A DNA stretch of 64,000 nucleotides from Pararhizobium antarcticum. GTDB taxonomy: Bacteria > Pseudomonadota > Alphaproteobacteria > Rhizobiales > Rhizobiaceae. The notes below the pieces were generated by a model. That model was not told the origin of the DNA. It saw nothing but the letters and a program-made list of their open reading frames with translations, and did not search any database. Positions within the stretch are counted from its first letter, which is position 1; each line of letters starts with the position of its first letter. The stretch spans positions 1-64,000 of the forward strand of contig NZ_LSRP01000075.1 of assembly GCF_001885585.1 (NCBI RefSeq). Reading direction: 5' to 3'. The position numbers were made by a program, and so were the translations under genes. Positions 48,792 to 58,570 of this stretch are shown here, piece by piece.

Positions 48792-50581
48792 GGGTTGGCC
48801 TCGGTCGGCAGAGACAGGATGAAGCGCGCGCCGACGATCGCGCCAGTCTTCGCGTCTATGATGTTTTCCGCTTTCAGCGTCCCGTCGTGGGCTTCGGCGA
48901 TCTGGCGTGAGATCGACAGGCCCAGCCCCGAATTCTGGCCGAAATCCTCGCCCTCCGGCCGGTCGGTGTAGAAGCGCTCGAAAATGCGGTCGATGTCTTC
49001 CACCTGGATGCCGGGGCCGTTGTCTTCGACATAGACGACGCAGCGCGTGCGCGTCCGGGCCAGCCGCACGACGATCCGCCCACCGGGGTCGGGAACGAAG
49101 GATCGGGCGTTCTCGATCAGGTTGGTGATGATCTGGCCGATGCGCAGCTCATAACCGGCAACCGCGAAGCGGGTTTTCGGATTGTCCTTGCGGTCGACGA
49201 CAAACTCCAGAAGGACGGCCTTCTTGTGGCTGCGGATCTGCCGGGAAATGTCCACGAGGTCACCGAGCAGCTTTTCGAGGTCGACGATACTGGCGTCGCT
49301 GCGGGCCAGTTCGGCATCCAGCCGGGAGGCGTCGGAAATATCGCTGATCAGCCGGTCGAGACGGCGCACATCGTGCTGGATCACATCCATCAGCCGCTTT
49401 TTCGATTCGTCGGTCCGTGCCAGCGGCAGGGTTTCCACGGCGCTGCGCAAGGATGTCAGCGGATTTTTCAGCTCGTGGCTGACATCGGCGGCAAAGTTCT
49501 CGATGGCGGCGATCCGGTCGTAGAGCGCGGAGGTCATTTCGCGCAGGGCAACCGAAAGGTTGCCGATCTCGTCCTGGCGGGAGGAAAAGTCGGGTATCTC
49601 CTCGCGCTCCTTGGCGCCGCCGCGGCGCACCCGGACGGCTGCCGCCGACAATCGGCGCAGGGGATTGGCAATGGTGCTGGACAGGAGAAGCGACAGGATC
49701 ACGTTGACGAGCGCGGCAACGCCGAACACACGAATGATGGCGAGCCGTTCGGCATGCACGATCTTGTCGATATCACCGGCCTGCGTCGACAGGAGCAGCA
49801 CGCCGAGCACAGCCCTGAAGCGCTGCACCGGCACGGCGACGGAAACGATCAGTTCGCCCTTGTCCGTGACGCGAACGACAGCACCGCGCACGCCGGTCAG
49901 CGCGTTCATCACTTCGGGATAGATCGAGCCGTTGCCGCCGGGCGGCTCCTTGTAGAGCGGCAGGTTGCCGGGCTGCAGGATCCGGTTGAACAGGCCGTTC
50001 AGCCGTTCCGACCAGGTGGCCGATTCCGGGTCGATCGGCGGCAGGTCGAAGCGCAGCACCTGGCCGCCGGTATAGAGATGGCGCGAATCGAGCAGAAGAT
50101 CGGCATCGGCGTCGAACAGACGTGCGCGCGTCCGTGTTGGCGAAATCAGCCGTCTCAGCACAGGCGCCACGCGCTCCTGCGTGATCGGAAATTCCAGGTC
50201 CTCGTCGCTCGGGAGCGGCGTAATGCTCTGCCCGGCCTGCAGTTCCAGCAGTTTCTGCGGGTCGATGGTGATCGAGTTGGTGTCGACGGAGGCCGACGCC
50301 GCGATCGCCCCAGCGATGATTTCGCCCTGGGTCAGCAGGCTCTCGACGCGGGCATCGATCAGCCCCTCGCGAAACTGGTTGAGATACATGATGCCGCCGA
50401 CGAGCACGACAAGCGCCACAAGGTTGAAAAACAGGATGCGGCGTGTCAGGCTCGAAAAAACGGCATTGCCGAAGATCCGGCGCACCAGGGTGAACGGATG
50501 CACCCAGCGCCGATCGGAAGGGTTGTTTCCGTCGCTATCGTCCATGTCCATATTTCGCAAGACTTCGACCAAGCCTTCCAC
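48788..50581 (-). CDS. chvG: Sensor histidine kinase ChvG (ExoS)
   Basis: ChvG is the membrane sensor for acid/envelope conditions that signals to ChvI. Two membrane segments (ILFFNLVALVVLVGGIMYL and VFGVAALVNVILSLLL) enclose a periplasmic region of about 210 residues. A HAMP segment follows, then H-box FAADVSHELKNPLTS, NLIENARSF, VEDNGPGI and GLGLSISRQIAEA. The GTG at 50581 gives 597 residues; an ATG ten codons later is the alternative. It overlaps hprK and lies 264 bases after chvI, across a tandem repeat. Confidence 0.92.
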   Translation of the reverse strand: MEGLVEVLRNMDMDDSDGNNPSDRRWVHPFTLVRRIFGNAVFSSLTRRILFFNLVALVVLVGGIMYLNQFREGLIDARVESLLTQGEIIAGAIAASASVDTNSITIDPQKLLELQAGQSITPLPSDEDLEFPITQERVAPVLRRLISPTRTRARLFDADADLLLDSRHLYTGGQVLRFDLPPIDPESATWSERLNGLFNRILQPGNLPLYKEPPGGNGSIYPEVMNALTGVRGAVVRVTDKGELIVSVAVPVQRFRAVLGVLLLSTQAGDIDKIVHAERLAIIRVFGVAALVNVILSLLLSSTIANPLRRLSAAAVRVRRGGAKEREEIPDFSSRQDEIGNLSVALREMTSALYDRIAAIENFAADVSHELKNPLTSLRSAVETLPLARTDESKKRLMDVIQHDVRRLDRLISDISDASRLDAELARSDASIVDLEKLLGDLVDISRQIRSHKKAVLLEFVVDRKDNPKTRFAVAGYELRIGQIITNLIENARSFVPDPGGRIVVRLARTRTRCVVYVEDNGPGIQVEDIDRIFERFYTDRPEGEDFGQNSGLGLSISRQIAEAHDGTLKAENIIDAKTGAIVGARFILSLPTEANP

Positions 50582-50610
50582 TTCCGCCAGCGCGGTCCTT
50601 AACGAGGGGC

Positions 50611-50700
50611 CCTGAAACTACGGGTCTTGAAACTACGGGCCCTGAAATTACAGGCCTTGAAACTACAGACCTTGATTTGCAGGCTTTGAACAACAGGCGG
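50611..50700. repeat. 15-bp tandem repeat between chvI and chvG
   Basis: Four consecutive 15-base units start at 50611, 50626, 50641 and 50656, each a variant of CYTGAAAYTACRGGY. Two degenerate units of about 14 bases follow to 50700. Adjacent units differ at one to four positions. The array ends 30 bases from the chvG start codon and lies within the chvI-chvG transcript if the genes are co-transcribed. No gene is supported in the 264-base gap. Confidence 0.85.
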
Positions 50701-50845
50701 TCGATCCCGATCTCGGGGTGAGCCAGACCGTCCCGGCAAGCCCGAGTTCCGCCTATCCATCTGGCCGCCCGGGCGATCATACAGGCTGGGACGGCGACGC
50801 GCCAGTCTTGCAGCACCGCCGTTCACCTGTTGAAGCCGGTTGAAA

Positions 50846-51577
50846 TCAGGCTGACTCGCGAAAACGATAGCCGACGCCGTAAAGCGTTTCGATCATGTCG
50901 AAATCATTGTCGACCATCTTGAACTTCTTGCGCAGCCGCTTGATGTGGCTGTCGATGGTGCGGTCATCGACATAGACCTGCTCGTCATAGGCCGCATCCA
51001 TCAGCGAATCCCGGCTTTTGACGACGCCCGGACGCTGGGCCAGCGAATGCAGGATCAGGAATTCAGTGACGGTCAGCGTCACCTGCTCGTTCTTCCAGGT
51101 GCAGGTGTGGCGTTCCTGGTCCATGGCGAGCTGGCCGCGCTCGAGTGAGCGTGCCTGGATATCGGCGGCCGACTTCGGCGTGCCGGCGGCATTGGCAGCC
51201 GCCGCCGCCTCGCGATTGGCAGAGCGCCGCAGGATCGCCTTTACCCGCTCGACCAGCAATCGCTGCGAAAACGGTTTGGTGATGAAATCGTCCGCGCCCA
51301 TCTTCAGGCCGAACAACTCGTCGATTTCCTCATCCTTCGACGTCAGGAAGATCACCGGAATGTCCGACTTCTGGCGCAGGCGGCGCAAAAGCTCCATGCC
51401 GTCCATACGCGGCATCTTGATATCGAAGATCGCCAGTTGCGGCGGCCGCGCAAGAAGCCCGTCAAGAGCGGAGGCACCGTCGGTATAGGTCTCAACCTTG
51501 TAGCCTTCCGCTTCCAGGGCAATGGAAACGGAGGTCAGGATGTTCCGGTCGTCATCGACAAGTGCAATCGTCTGCAT
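50846..51577 (-). CDS. chvI: Response regulator ChvI
   Basis: The OmpR/PhoB-type regulator of 243 residues has receiver aspartate D52 in [12 protein letters not shown], acidic residues in LVDDDRN, and lysine in FITKPFSQ. The winged-helix output domain ends with [13 protein letters not shown] and YGVGYRF. ChvI controls acid-response, exopolysaccharide and envelope genes. The start at 51577 follows GGAG by nine bases; upstream in-frame ATGs overlap this site. It is divergent from pckA. Confidence 0.95.
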   Translation of the reverse strand: MQTIALVDDDRNILTSVSIALEAEGYKVETYTDGASALDGLLARPPQLAIFDIKMPRMDGMELLRRLRQKSDIPVIFLTSKDEEIDELFGLKMGADDFITKPFSQRLLVERVKAILRRSANREAAAAANAAGTPKSAADIQARSLERGQLAMDQERHTCTWKNEQVTLTVTEFLILHSLAQRPGVVKSRDSLMDAAYDEQVYVDDRTIDSHIKRLRKKFKMVDNDFDMIETLYGVGYRFRESA

Positions 51578-51915
51578 GTTAAGTGGCTCCATCATTAAGG
51601 CGCTCCTGGTCGAATGATCCAGCCTCAGGCCATACTGCCAGTCCAAGCGCTTCTTGAGTATAAAGGTGGAACAAATTGTGGCGAAGTAAATCGCCAAACG
51701 TTCTCTCCGCACCGAGAAATCGGAAAAGGCCTTTCAAATATGACGTTTGAAGCGCGTATTTCAACCGATTAAAAAAGCGATATTTTTCTTTAAATCGATT
51801 AATATACTGAAATCGTTGAATTTTTTAGTCCGTTGCCTTGTGTTTTAGATGTTCCGCTTTTATGGTCCGGGAAATTCAAAGGCCATTTGGCAAAACACGG
51901 AAGGAAAGCTGGACC
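51578..51915. promoter_or_regulatory. Divergent control region between chvI and pckA with AATCGATT-type motifs
   Basis: This 338-base, AT-rich gap has no supported gene. It contains related motifs AACCGATTAA (51763), AAATCGATTAA (51792) and AAATCGTTGAA (51810). The middle one is centred on AATCGATT, an eight-base palindrome of LacI/GalR operator style. TATACT at 51803-51808 could be the pckA -10 element. A LacI-type regulator (PckR) controls pckA in Sinorhizobium, but the exact motif match cannot be verified here. Confidence 0.45.
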
Positions 51916-53526
51916 ATGAAGGAACTTGGTATCCGCAACCCGGCGCTCGGGCTGGACGCAATCGGTTTCAAGGCTCTGGATACGGTTCGCTATAACTTCG
52001 GTACGGCTGAACTCTACGAGGAGGCCCTGCGCCACGGCGAAGCACAGGTCACCGCCCATGGCGCCCTTCGCGCCTTGACCGGCCAGCACACGGGCCGTTC
52101 GGCGAAGGACAAGTTCGTTGTCCGCGACGCCACGACATCCGGCCAGATCTGGTGGGACAACAACAAGGAAATGTCGCCGGAGCATTTCGCCGTGCTGCAT
52201 GCCGACATGCTGGCCCATACCAATGGGCTGTCGCTCTATGTACAGGATCTGGTTGGCGGTGCCGATGCGGTCAATGCCCTGCCGACACGGGTCGTGACCG
52301 AGTTCGCCTGGCACTCGCTGTTCATCCGCAACCTTTTGATCCGCCCGGATCGCGAAGCACTCGCAACCTTCCTGCCGAAGCTGACGATCATCGACCTGCC
52401 AAGCTTTAAGGCGGATCCGGCCCGGCACGGATGCCGCTCGGAAACGGTCATCGCCTGCGATCTGGTCAATGGTCTCGTGCTCATCGCCGGCACCTCCTAT
52501 GCTGGCGAAATGAAGAAATCCGTATTCACGGTGCTGAACTATCTTCTGCCGGAAAAGGGCGTCATGCCGATGCATTGCTCGGCCAATGTCGGCCCCGCCG
52601 GTGATTCGGCCGTCTTCTTCGGCCTCTCGGGCACCGGCAAGACAACGCTGTCGGCCGATCCGAAGCGCACGCTGATCGGCGACGACGAACATGGCTGGGG
52701 TGAAGACGGCATCTTCAATTTTGAAGGGGGCTGCTATGCCAAGACCATCCGCCTTTCGGCGGAGGCCGAGCCGGAGATCTTTGCAACCACCCGCCGCTTC
52801 GGCACGGTTCTGGAAAACGTCATTCTCGACAATGATCGCGTGCCCGATTTCAACGATGGCTCGCTGACCGAAAACACGCGCTGCGCCTATCCGCTGGATT
52901 TCATCCCGAATGCCAGCGCAACCGGCAAATCCGGACATCCGAAAACGATCATCATGCTGACCGCAGATGCCTTCGGCGTTTTGCCGCCGATCGCGCAACT
53001 GACGCCGGAACAGGCGATGTATCATTTCCTCTCGGGCTACACCGCCAAGGTGGCCGGCACAGAAAAGGGTGTCACCGAGCCGGAGGCCACCTTCTCGACC
53101 TGCTTCGGCGCGCCGTTCATGCCGCGGCATCCGTCGGAATACGGCAATCTGCTGAAGGACCTGATCGCCCGCCACGAGGTCACCTGCTGGCTGGTCAATA
53201 CCGGCTGGACCGGCGGCGCCTACGGCACCGGCAACCGCATGCCGATCAAGGCAACGCGCGCGCTTCTGGCCGCAGCCCTCGACGGGTCGCTGAAGACCGC
53301 CGAATTCCGCACGGATGCGAATTTCGGCTTTGCGGTTCCGGTGGCCGTCGCTGGTGTCGACACCACCATTCTCGATCCCCGCTCCACCTGGAGCGATGCC
53401 GTCGCCTATGATGCGCAGGCCCGCAAGCTGGTCGATATGTTCGTCGGCAATTTCGCCAAGTTCGAAAGCCATGTCGATGGCAGCGTTCTCGATGCGGCGC
53501 CCGGCATGAAGATTGCGGCCGAATAA
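51916..53526 (+). CDS. pckA: Phosphoenolpyruvate carboxykinase (ATP)
   Basis: PckA converts oxaloacetate to phosphoenolpyruvate, the first step of gluconeogenesis from dicarboxylates. The kinase loop is [22 protein letters not shown] and the C-terminal [15 protein letters not shown] are family blocks. The ATG at 51916, after AAGGAAAG, gives 536 residues. Divergence from chvI is conserved in rhizobia. A terminator follows, overlapping a parS-like sequence. Confidence 0.96.
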   Translation: MKELGIRNPALGLDAIGFKALDTVRYNFGTAELYEEALRHGEAQVTAHGALRALTGQHTGRSAKDKFVVRDATTSGQIWWDNNKEMSPEHFAVLHADMLAHTNGLSLYVQDLVGGADAVNALPTRVVTEFAWHSLFIRNLLIRPDREALATFLPKLTIIDLPSFKADPARHGCRSETVIACDLVNGLVLIAGTSYAGEMKKSVFTVLNYLLPEKGVMPMHCSANVGPAGDSAVFFGLSGTGKTTLSADPKRTLIGDDEHGWGEDGIFNFEGGCYAKTIRLSAEAEPEIFATTRRFGTVLENVILDNDRVPDFNDGSLTENTRCAYPLDFIPNASATGKSGHPKTIIMLTADAFGVLPPIAQLTPEQAMYHFLSGYTAKVAGTEKGVTEPEATFSTCFGAPFMPRHPSEYGNLLKDLIARHEVTCWLVNTGWTGGAYGTGNRMPIKATRALLAAALDGSLKTAEFRTDANFGFAVPVAVAGVDTTILDPRSTWSDAVAYDAQARKLVDMFVGNFAKFESHVDGSVLDAAPGMKIAAE

Positions 53527-53540
53527 ACCATCGCAGGCGA

Positions 53541-53556
53541 TGATTCACGTGAAACC
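53541..53556. other. Second parS-like site, overlapping the pckA terminator
   Basis: TGATTCACGTGAAACC shares its first 15 bases with the site at 1628-1643 and differs from the ParB-binding consensus at the third and last positions. The palindrome TTCACGTGAA is intact. It lies 14 bases after pckA, non-coding, and its right end is part of the terminator stem. Confidence 0.5.
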
Positions 53557-53578
53557 CGGCTCCTCTGGCCGGGTTTTT
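53552..53578 (+). terminator. Rho-independent terminator of pckA
   Basis: AAACCCGGC pairs with GCCGGGTTT over nine base pairs with a seven-base loop, followed by further T to give five in a row. It begins 25 bases after the stop codon. Confidence 0.82.
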
Positions 53579-53639
53579 CCGTTGCGCCGTTTTCAACGGG
53601 CCGATCCTGTGAGATAGACGCAGTCGAAGGAAGACAGCG

Positions 53640-54074
53640 ATGGCCAGTGATCCGCTCTACATCAACGACCGCATCGTCATTGCCGGCTGGGAACTGACGG
53701 AGCAATTCGTGCTGGCCGGGGGGCCGGGGGGGCAGAACGTCAACAAGGTCTCGACAGCGGTCCAGCTGTTCTACGGCATCGCGGCCTCGCCGGCCCTGTC
53801 GGAGCGCGTCCGTGACAATGCCATCAAGCTCGCCGGCCGCAAGGTGTCCAAGGATGGCGTCTTGATGATCGAGGCGTCGCGGTTCCGCAGCCAGGATCGC
53901 AATCGCGAGGATGCACGCGAGCGGTTGAAAGAGCTGATCCTGAAGGCCGCCGAGCCGCCTCCGCCGCCGCGCCGCAAGACAAGGCCAACCAAGGGCTCCA
54001 TCGAGCGCCGGCTGAAAGCCAAGACAGGTCGCGGCGAGATCAAGAAAATGCGCGGCCGGCCGGATGGCGATTGA
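53640..54074 (+). CDS. arfB: Alternative ribosome-rescue peptidyl-tRNA hydrolase ArfB
   Basis: ArfB (YaeJ) frees ribosomes stalled on messages without a stop codon. The release-factor motif is AGGPGGQNVNKVSTAVQL with GGQ. The basic, proline-rich C-terminal tail (PPPPPRRKTRPTKGSIERR) is the part that enters the empty mRNA channel. It has 144 residues. It stands alone after the pckA terminator. Confidence 0.93.
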   Translation: MASDPLYINDRIVIAGWELTEQFVLAGGPGGQNVNKVSTAVQLFYGIAASPALSERVRDNAIKLAGRKVSKDGVLMIEASRFRSQDRNREDARERLKELILKAAEPPPPPRRKTRPTKGSIERRLKAKTGRGEIKKMRGRPDGD

Positions 54075-54176
54075 GGCCACAAGTTTTCGGCGCACACCTT
54101 GTTTTTTGCCGGCAACTGCACTCTCTTAAGTGCAGACAAACATAGGCCAAGACAAAAACGCCAAGGGAGATGTGCG

Positions 54177-54653
54177 ATGGGTCTTTTCAGCTTTATCAAG
54201 AATGCCGGCAAGAAGCTCGGAATTGGTGGCGATGATGACGCTCCGGACGTCGAGGCCGTCAAAAAGGAACTCGCCTCGCATGATCTCGGTACCGACAAGG
54301 TGGATGTCACCGTGGTCGAGGACAAGATCGTCTTGACCGGCACCGTCAAGGATCAGTCCATCTTCGAAAAGGCCGTCATCGCAGTCGGCAATACGCTGGG
54401 CATCTCGCAGGTCGAGGCGAGCGAGCTGAAGGTCGCGGAGTCCGCAAGCGAAACGCCGGCAGCTGCCAAGACGCCGGTGTTCTACACGGTCAAGAAGGGC
54501 GACAATCTCTGGAAGATCGCCGAGACCCAGTACGGCAAGGGCAAGGGCGCCAAGAACACCGCGATCTTCGATGCCAATCGCCCGATGCTGACCCATCCCG
54601 ACAAGATCTATCCCGGCCAGGTCCTGCGCATTCCGGATCTGGAACAGGCGTGA
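54177..54653 (+). CDS. BON and LysM domain protein (YgaU/Kbp type)
   Basis: Residues 25-85 form a BON domain (VDVTVVEDKIVLTGTVKDQS) and residues 100-155 a LysM domain (YTVKKGDNLWKIAETQYGKG). The architecture and length (158) match YgaU/Kbp, a cytoplasmic potassium-binding protein in E. coli. There is no signal peptide. The ATG at 54177 removes a frame extension without similarity. The stop overlaps the next gene by four bases. Confidence 0.88.
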   Translation: MGLFSFIKNAGKKLGIGGDDDAPDVEAVKKELASHDLGTDKVDVTVVEDKIVLTGTVKDQSIFEKAVIAVGNTLGISQVEASELKVAESASETPAAAKTPVFYTVKKGDNLWKIAETQYGKGKGAKNTAIFDANRPMLTHPDKIYPGQVLRIPDLEQA

Positions 54654-55093
54654 GCTCCGGTCTGGGAAAAACCCTTCTGCTTGCCTGTGCGCTTCTGTTG
54701 GCCGCATGGGCAGGCCTTGCACAGGCGCAGGCCGTGCATCAACCGAAAAAAGGATCCGCCGAGCGCGCCGCTGTTCTCGATGCGTTGCGGCCGGCGGTCG
54801 AGGCGCAGATGCGCGGCCCGGTCGAGTTTGTCGTCGCAACGTTGCGCACCACGCCGAAATGGGCCTTCGTCCAGGTCGATCCGCAACGCCCCGGCGGCGC
54901 CCCGATCAATGTCGAGGATACAAGCTTTTCCGGCGACGCGGATATGATGGACGGCCTGACGGTCTTTGCCCTGCTGCGTTTCCAGTCCGGACGCTGGAAC
55001 CTCGTCGAACACGTCGTCGGACCGACTGATGTCGCCTATCTCGATTGGGCGGACCGCTTCGGCGCGCCGCCGGTGATCCTCGGGCTCGAATAG
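54650..55093 (+). CDS. Secreted protein of unknown function
   Basis: A signal peptide is clear: KTLLLACALLLAAWAGLAQA, with cleavage probable after AQA near residue 27. The mature part is about 120 residues, with WAFVQVDPQRPGGAPIN and ALLRFQSGRWNLVEHVVGP. I do not recognise a named domain; similar proteins occur in rhizobia. The GTG start overlaps the LysM gene stop (GTGA), and alkB follows after nine bases. Confidence 0.75.
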   Translation: MSSGLGKTLLLACALLLAAWAGLAQAQAVHQPKKGSAERAAVLDALRPAVEAQMRGPVEFVVATLRTTPKWAFVQVDPQRPGGAPINVEDTSFSGDADMMDGLTVFALLRFQSGRWNLVEHVVGPTDVAYLDWADRFGAPPVILGLE

Positions 55094-55102
55094 GGGGCGG
55101 TC

Positions 55103-55714
55103 ATGCAGGTCCTGCCCAAGGGCATACGGCATCTGCCCGGATTTCTTGATCGGGACCGGCAGGAGGCGCTGGTCGAAACAATCCGGGAGGTTGTCGCACA
55201 GGCACCGCTCTTCGTCCCGGAAATGCCGCGCACCGGCAAGCCGATGACCGTGCGCATGACCAATTGTGGTTCGCTCGGCTGGGTAACCGACCAGAAGCGC
55301 GGCTACCGCTATCAGCCTGATCATCCCGTCACCGGCAAAGCCTGGCCGGCCATGCCGGATAGCCTTCTCGATATCTGGAACACGGTCTGCGCCGGCGCCA
55401 GCCCCCCGGAAGCCTGCCTGGTGAATTTCTACAGCGACGATGCGCGCATGGGCCTGCACCAGGATCGCGACGAGCAGGATCTGCAGACGCCGGTCCTGTC
55501 GATTTCGCTTGGCGATACCTGTCTTTTTCGTGTCGGCGGCACCGAGCGCGGCGGGCGCACCCTGTCATTCAAGCTGTCGAGCGGCGACATCGTCGTGCTC
55601 GGCGGCGAGGGCCGCCTCTGTTTCCATGGCGTCGACAAGATCTATCCGACGACCTCGACGCTGTTGAAGAATGGTGGCCGCATCAATCTGACGCTGCGCC
55701 GGGTCACGCTCTGA
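55103..55714 (+). CDS. alkB: Alpha-ketoglutarate-dependent DNA/RNA dealkylase AlkB
   Basis: AlkB removes methyl and ethyl adducts such as 1-methyladenine by oxidation with Fe(II) and 2-oxoglutarate. The iron ligands lie in GLHQDRDEQD (HxD) and, further on, in CFHGVDKI; the 2-oxoglutarate arginine is in GGRINLTLRRV. The length is 203 residues. It is the last gene of the plus-strand group and its stop is three bases from the convergent coaA stop. Confidence 0.92.
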   Translation: MQVLPKGIRHLPGFLDRDRQEALVETIREVVAQAPLFVPEMPRTGKPMTVRMTNCGSLGWVTDQKRGYRYQPDHPVTGKAWPAMPDSLLDIWNTVCAGASPPEACLVNFYSDDARMGLHQDRDEQDLQTPVLSISLGDTCLFRVGGTERGGRTLSFKLSSGDIVVLGGEGRLCFHGVDKIYPTTSTLLKNGGRINLTLRRVTL

Positions 55715-55717
55715 TCG

Positions 55718-56713
55718 TCAGAGCTTGCGCAGCGCAACCGTTGCCGTCAGGTGGTTTTCGCCCTTCTGCAGGATCAGGTCGGCACGCGGGCGGGTCGGCA
55801 GGATGTTCTGGCGCAGGTTCTTCAGGTTGATGTTCTGCCAGAGGCCTTCCGCGATCGCCAGCGCCGCGTCCTCGCTGACCTGCGCATAGCGCTTGAAGAA
55901 GGAATTCGGGTCCTTGAACGCAGTCTCCCGCAGCTGCATGAAGCGGCTGACGTACCAGCTGTGGATCAGGCTTTCCTCGGCATCGATATAGATCGAGAAA
56001 TCGAAGAAGTCGGAGACCATCGGAACGATTTTGCCGTCGGCCGGCAGGTTGCGGGATTGCAAAACGTTGATGCCTTCGAAAATCAGGATGTCGGGACGGT
56101 CGATGATCTTGAACTGGTCCGGCAGCACGTCATAGGTCAGGTGCGAATAGGAGGGCGCCTTGACATAGGGCTTGCCGGCCTTGATCGCCGAGAGGAAGCG
56201 CAGCAGCGCCCCGGTGTCGTAGCTTTCGGGAAAACCCTTGCGATCCATGATGTTTTCGCGCTGCAGCACGGCATTCGGATAGAGGAAACCATCGGTCGTC
56301 ACCAGGTCAACCTTGGGGCTCGATGGCCAGCGCGACAGGAGTTCGGCCAGGATACGCGCAGTGGTCGACTTGCCGACCGCAACCGACCCGGCAATGCCGA
56401 TGACGAAGGGCGTCTTTGCCTCTTCCGGCATCGACAGAAACCGCTGGCGCTGGGCAAACAGCATCTGCGAGGATTCGACATGGGCCGACAGGAGCCGCGA
56501 CAGCGACAGGTAGATGCGTCGGACTTCGGAGAGATCGATCGGGTCGTTCAGCGACCGCAACCGCTGCACCTCGTCGGCCGTCAGCGTCAGCGGCGTATCG
56601 GCACGGAACTTCGACCATTCTTCCGCCGAGAAGAAACGGTAGGGCGAATAATGCTTGTTGTCGAAATGATCCGGAATGTCGGCCGGTTCAAGGTCTTTTG
56701 CGACGATCGTCAT
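55718..56713 (-). CDS. coaA: Pantothenate kinase, type I
   Basis: CoaA phosphorylates pantothenate, the first committed step to coenzyme A. The P-loop is [17 protein letters not shown] near residue 104, [10 protein letters not shown] follows, and [10 protein letters not shown] is a family block. It has 331 residues. The start overlaps the hisE stop by one base, so it belongs to the end of the histidine gene run. Confidence 0.95.
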   Translation of the reverse strand: MTIVAKDLEPADIPDHFDNKHYSPYRFFSAEEWSKFRADTPLTLTADEVQRLRSLNDPIDLSEVRRIYLSLSRLLSAHVESSQMLFAQRQRFLSMPEEAKTPFVIGIAGSVAVGKSTTARILAELLSRWPSSPKVDLVTTDGFLYPNAVLQRENIMDRKGFPESYDTGALLRFLSAIKAGKPYVKAPSYSHLTYDVLPDQFKIIDRPDILIFEGINVLQSRNLPADGKIVPMVSDFFDFSIYIDAEESLIHSWYVSRFMQLRETAFKDPNSFFKRYAQVSEDAALAIAEGLWQNINLKNLRQNILPTRPRADLILQKGENHLTATVALRKL

Positions 56714-57033
56714 TAACTCTTCCGGTTGGCCTTTTCCTGTAGCCCGGACTGGCCGGTGCGCCTGGCAAGCTCGTTCATCACATCATGCAACGGGATGCCG
56801 GCAATGTTCAATACGACCATCAGGTGATAGAGGAGGTCTGCACTTTCGGCGACAAGCTCTGATTTCTCGCCACCAATGGCGGCAATCACGGTCTCGACGG
56901 CTTCCTCGCCGAGTTTCTTTGCGGCTCTCTGCTGGCCCTGGCCCACGAGTTTCGCCGTCCAGGATTCGTCCGGCGAAGCCTTGGCGCGGTCCGCAACGAT
57001 CTCTTCAAGATCCGATAGGGTGAAATCACTCAT
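56713..57033 (-). CDS. hisE: Phosphoribosyl-ATP diphosphatase
   Basis: HisE hydrolyses phosphoribosyl-ATP in histidine synthesis. The MazG-like helical fold shows [18 protein letters not shown] and [13 protein letters not shown], which carry the metal-binding glutamates and aspartate. The ATG at 57033 gives 106 residues; the longer frame is not similar to HisE. hisF lies 19 bases upstream. Confidence 0.94.
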   Translation of the reverse strand: MSDFTLSDLEEIVADRAKASPDESWTAKLVGQGQQRAAKKLGEEAVETVIAAIGGEKSELVAESADLLYHLMVVLNIAGIPLHDVMNELARRTGQSGLQEKANRKS

Positions 57034-57052
57034 CAGGCGTCCTTTTTCAGCG

Positions 57053-57829
57053 TCAGTCGAGACGCATGGCAATGCCGTGCTCGGCCATGTAGCGCTTGGC
57101 CTCGCCAATGCTGTAGGTGCCGAAATGAAAGATCGAGGCGGCCAGAACCGCCGTCGCATGCCCATCCCTGATACCGGCGACCAGATCGTCGAGCGTACCG
57201 ACGCCGCCGGAGGCAATCACCGGCACCCGCACCGAATCGGCGATGGTGCGCGTCAGCGCGATGTCATAGCCGCTCTTGGTGCCGTCGCGGTCCATCGAGG
57301 TCACCAGAAGTTCGCCGGCGCCGAGCTTGACCATGCGCTGTGCAAATTCGACAGCGTCGATGCCGGTTGATTGCCGGCCGCCATGGGTAAAGATCTCCCA
57401 GCGATCATCTTCGCCTGAAGCGGAGACCTTCTTGGCGTCGATCGACACGACGATGCACTGGTTGCCGAACTTGTCGGCGGCTTCGGCGACAAAATCCGGG
57501 TTCTTCACGGCTGCGGAATTGATCGAAACCTTGTCGGCGCCAGCCAGCAGCAGCTTGCGGATATCGGCGATCTGGCGAACCCCGCCACCCACGGTCAGCG
57601 GCATGAAGCAATGATCGGCGGTGCGGGCCACGACGTCGAAAATCGTGTCGCGATTGTCGGAAGACGCGGTGATGTCGAGGAAACACAATTCGTCGGCCCC
57701 GGCAGCATCATAGGCCTTGGCCGATTCGACCGGGTCGCCGGCATCGATCAGGTCGAGGAAATTGACCCCCTTGACGACACGACCGTCCTTGACGTCCAGG
57801 CAGGGGATAACGCGGGCTTTGAGAGTCAT
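57053..57829 (-). CDS. hisF: Imidazole glycerol phosphate synthase, cyclase subunit
   Basis: HisF is the cyclase half of IGP synthase. The start [19 protein letters not shown] contains the first catalytic aspartate, and [15 protein letters not shown] the second. It has 258 residues. It overlaps hisA by four bases. With HisH it turns PRFAR and glutamine into IGP and AICAR. Confidence 0.96.
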   Translation of the reverse strand: MTLKARVIPCLDVKDGRVVKGVNFLDLIDAGDPVESAKAYDAAGADELCFLDITASSDNRDTIFDVVARTADHCFMPLTVGGGVRQIADIRKLLLAGADKVSINSAAVKNPDFVAEAADKFGNQCIVVSIDAKKVSASGEDDRWEIFTHGGRQSTGIDAVEFAQRMVKLGAGELLVTSMDRDGTKSGYDIALTRTIADSVRVPVIASGGVGTLDDLVAGIRDGHATAVLAASIFHFGTYSIGEAKRYMAEHGIAMRLD

Positions 57830-58569
57830 GCCGCTCTTCCTTTTCTGTCCCGGATCAGCGCCAGCGCCTCGGCCGGGTCGATGCGGCCATCATACAGGGC
57901 CCGGCCGGAAATGGCACCTTCGAGCTTGGCGGCGTCCGGTTCCAGCATGCGCCTGATATCGTCCATCGAGGCCAGGCCACCGGACGCGATCACCGGAATG
58001 GAAACCGCGTCGGCCAGGTCCAGCGTCGAGGTCCAGTTGATACCGGTCAGGATGCCGTCGCGGTCGATATCGGTGTAGATGATCGCGGCAACGCCGGCGC
58101 CCTCGAATTTCCGGGCCAGCTCTGTAATGCCGAGCTCGGAGGCCTCCGCCCAGCCTTCCACCGCCACCTTGCCGCCCTTGGCATCAATGCCGACGGCGAC
58201 CTTGCCCGGAAAGAGCCGGCAGGCCTCGATCACCAGCGCCGGATCGCGCACGGCAACGGTGCCGAGAATGACGCGCGACAGGCCGCGCGACAGCCAGGTC
58301 TCGATATGGGCAAGCGTGCGGATGCCGCCGCCGAGCTGCACCGGGTTCTTGGTGGCCTTGAGGATGGCATCGACCGCACTGCCATTGACCGTCTCGCCGG
58401 CAAAGGCGCCGTTGAGGTCGACGACGTGCAGCCATTCGAAGCCCTGATCCTCGAAGGCTTTCGCCTGATCGGCCGGATCGGGATTGTAGACGGTCGCCTG
58501 GTCCATGTCGCCGAGCTTGAGGCGCACGCACTGGCCGTCTTTCAGGTCGATAGCGGGAAAAAGGATCAT
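57826..58569 (-). CDS. hisA: ProFAR isomerase
   Basis: HisA isomerises ProFAR to [24 protein letters not shown] carries the N-terminal catalytic aspartate, and [16 protein letters not shown] the second. [11 protein letters not shown] is a phosphate-binding loop. It has 247 residues. A single base separates it from hisH. Confidence 0.96.
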   Translation of the reverse strand: MILFPAIDLKDGQCVRLKLGDMDQATVYNPDPADQAKAFEDQGFEWLHVVDLNGAFAGETVNGSAVDAILKATKNPVQLGGGIRTLAHIETWLSRGLSRVILGTVAVRDPALVIEACRLFPGKVAVGIDAKGGKVAVEGWAEASELGITELARKFEGAGVAAIIYTDIDRDGILTGINWTSTLDLADAVSIPVIASGGLASMDDIRRMLEPDAAKLEGAISGRALYDGRIDPAEALALIRDRKGRAA

Positions 58570-58570
58570 G

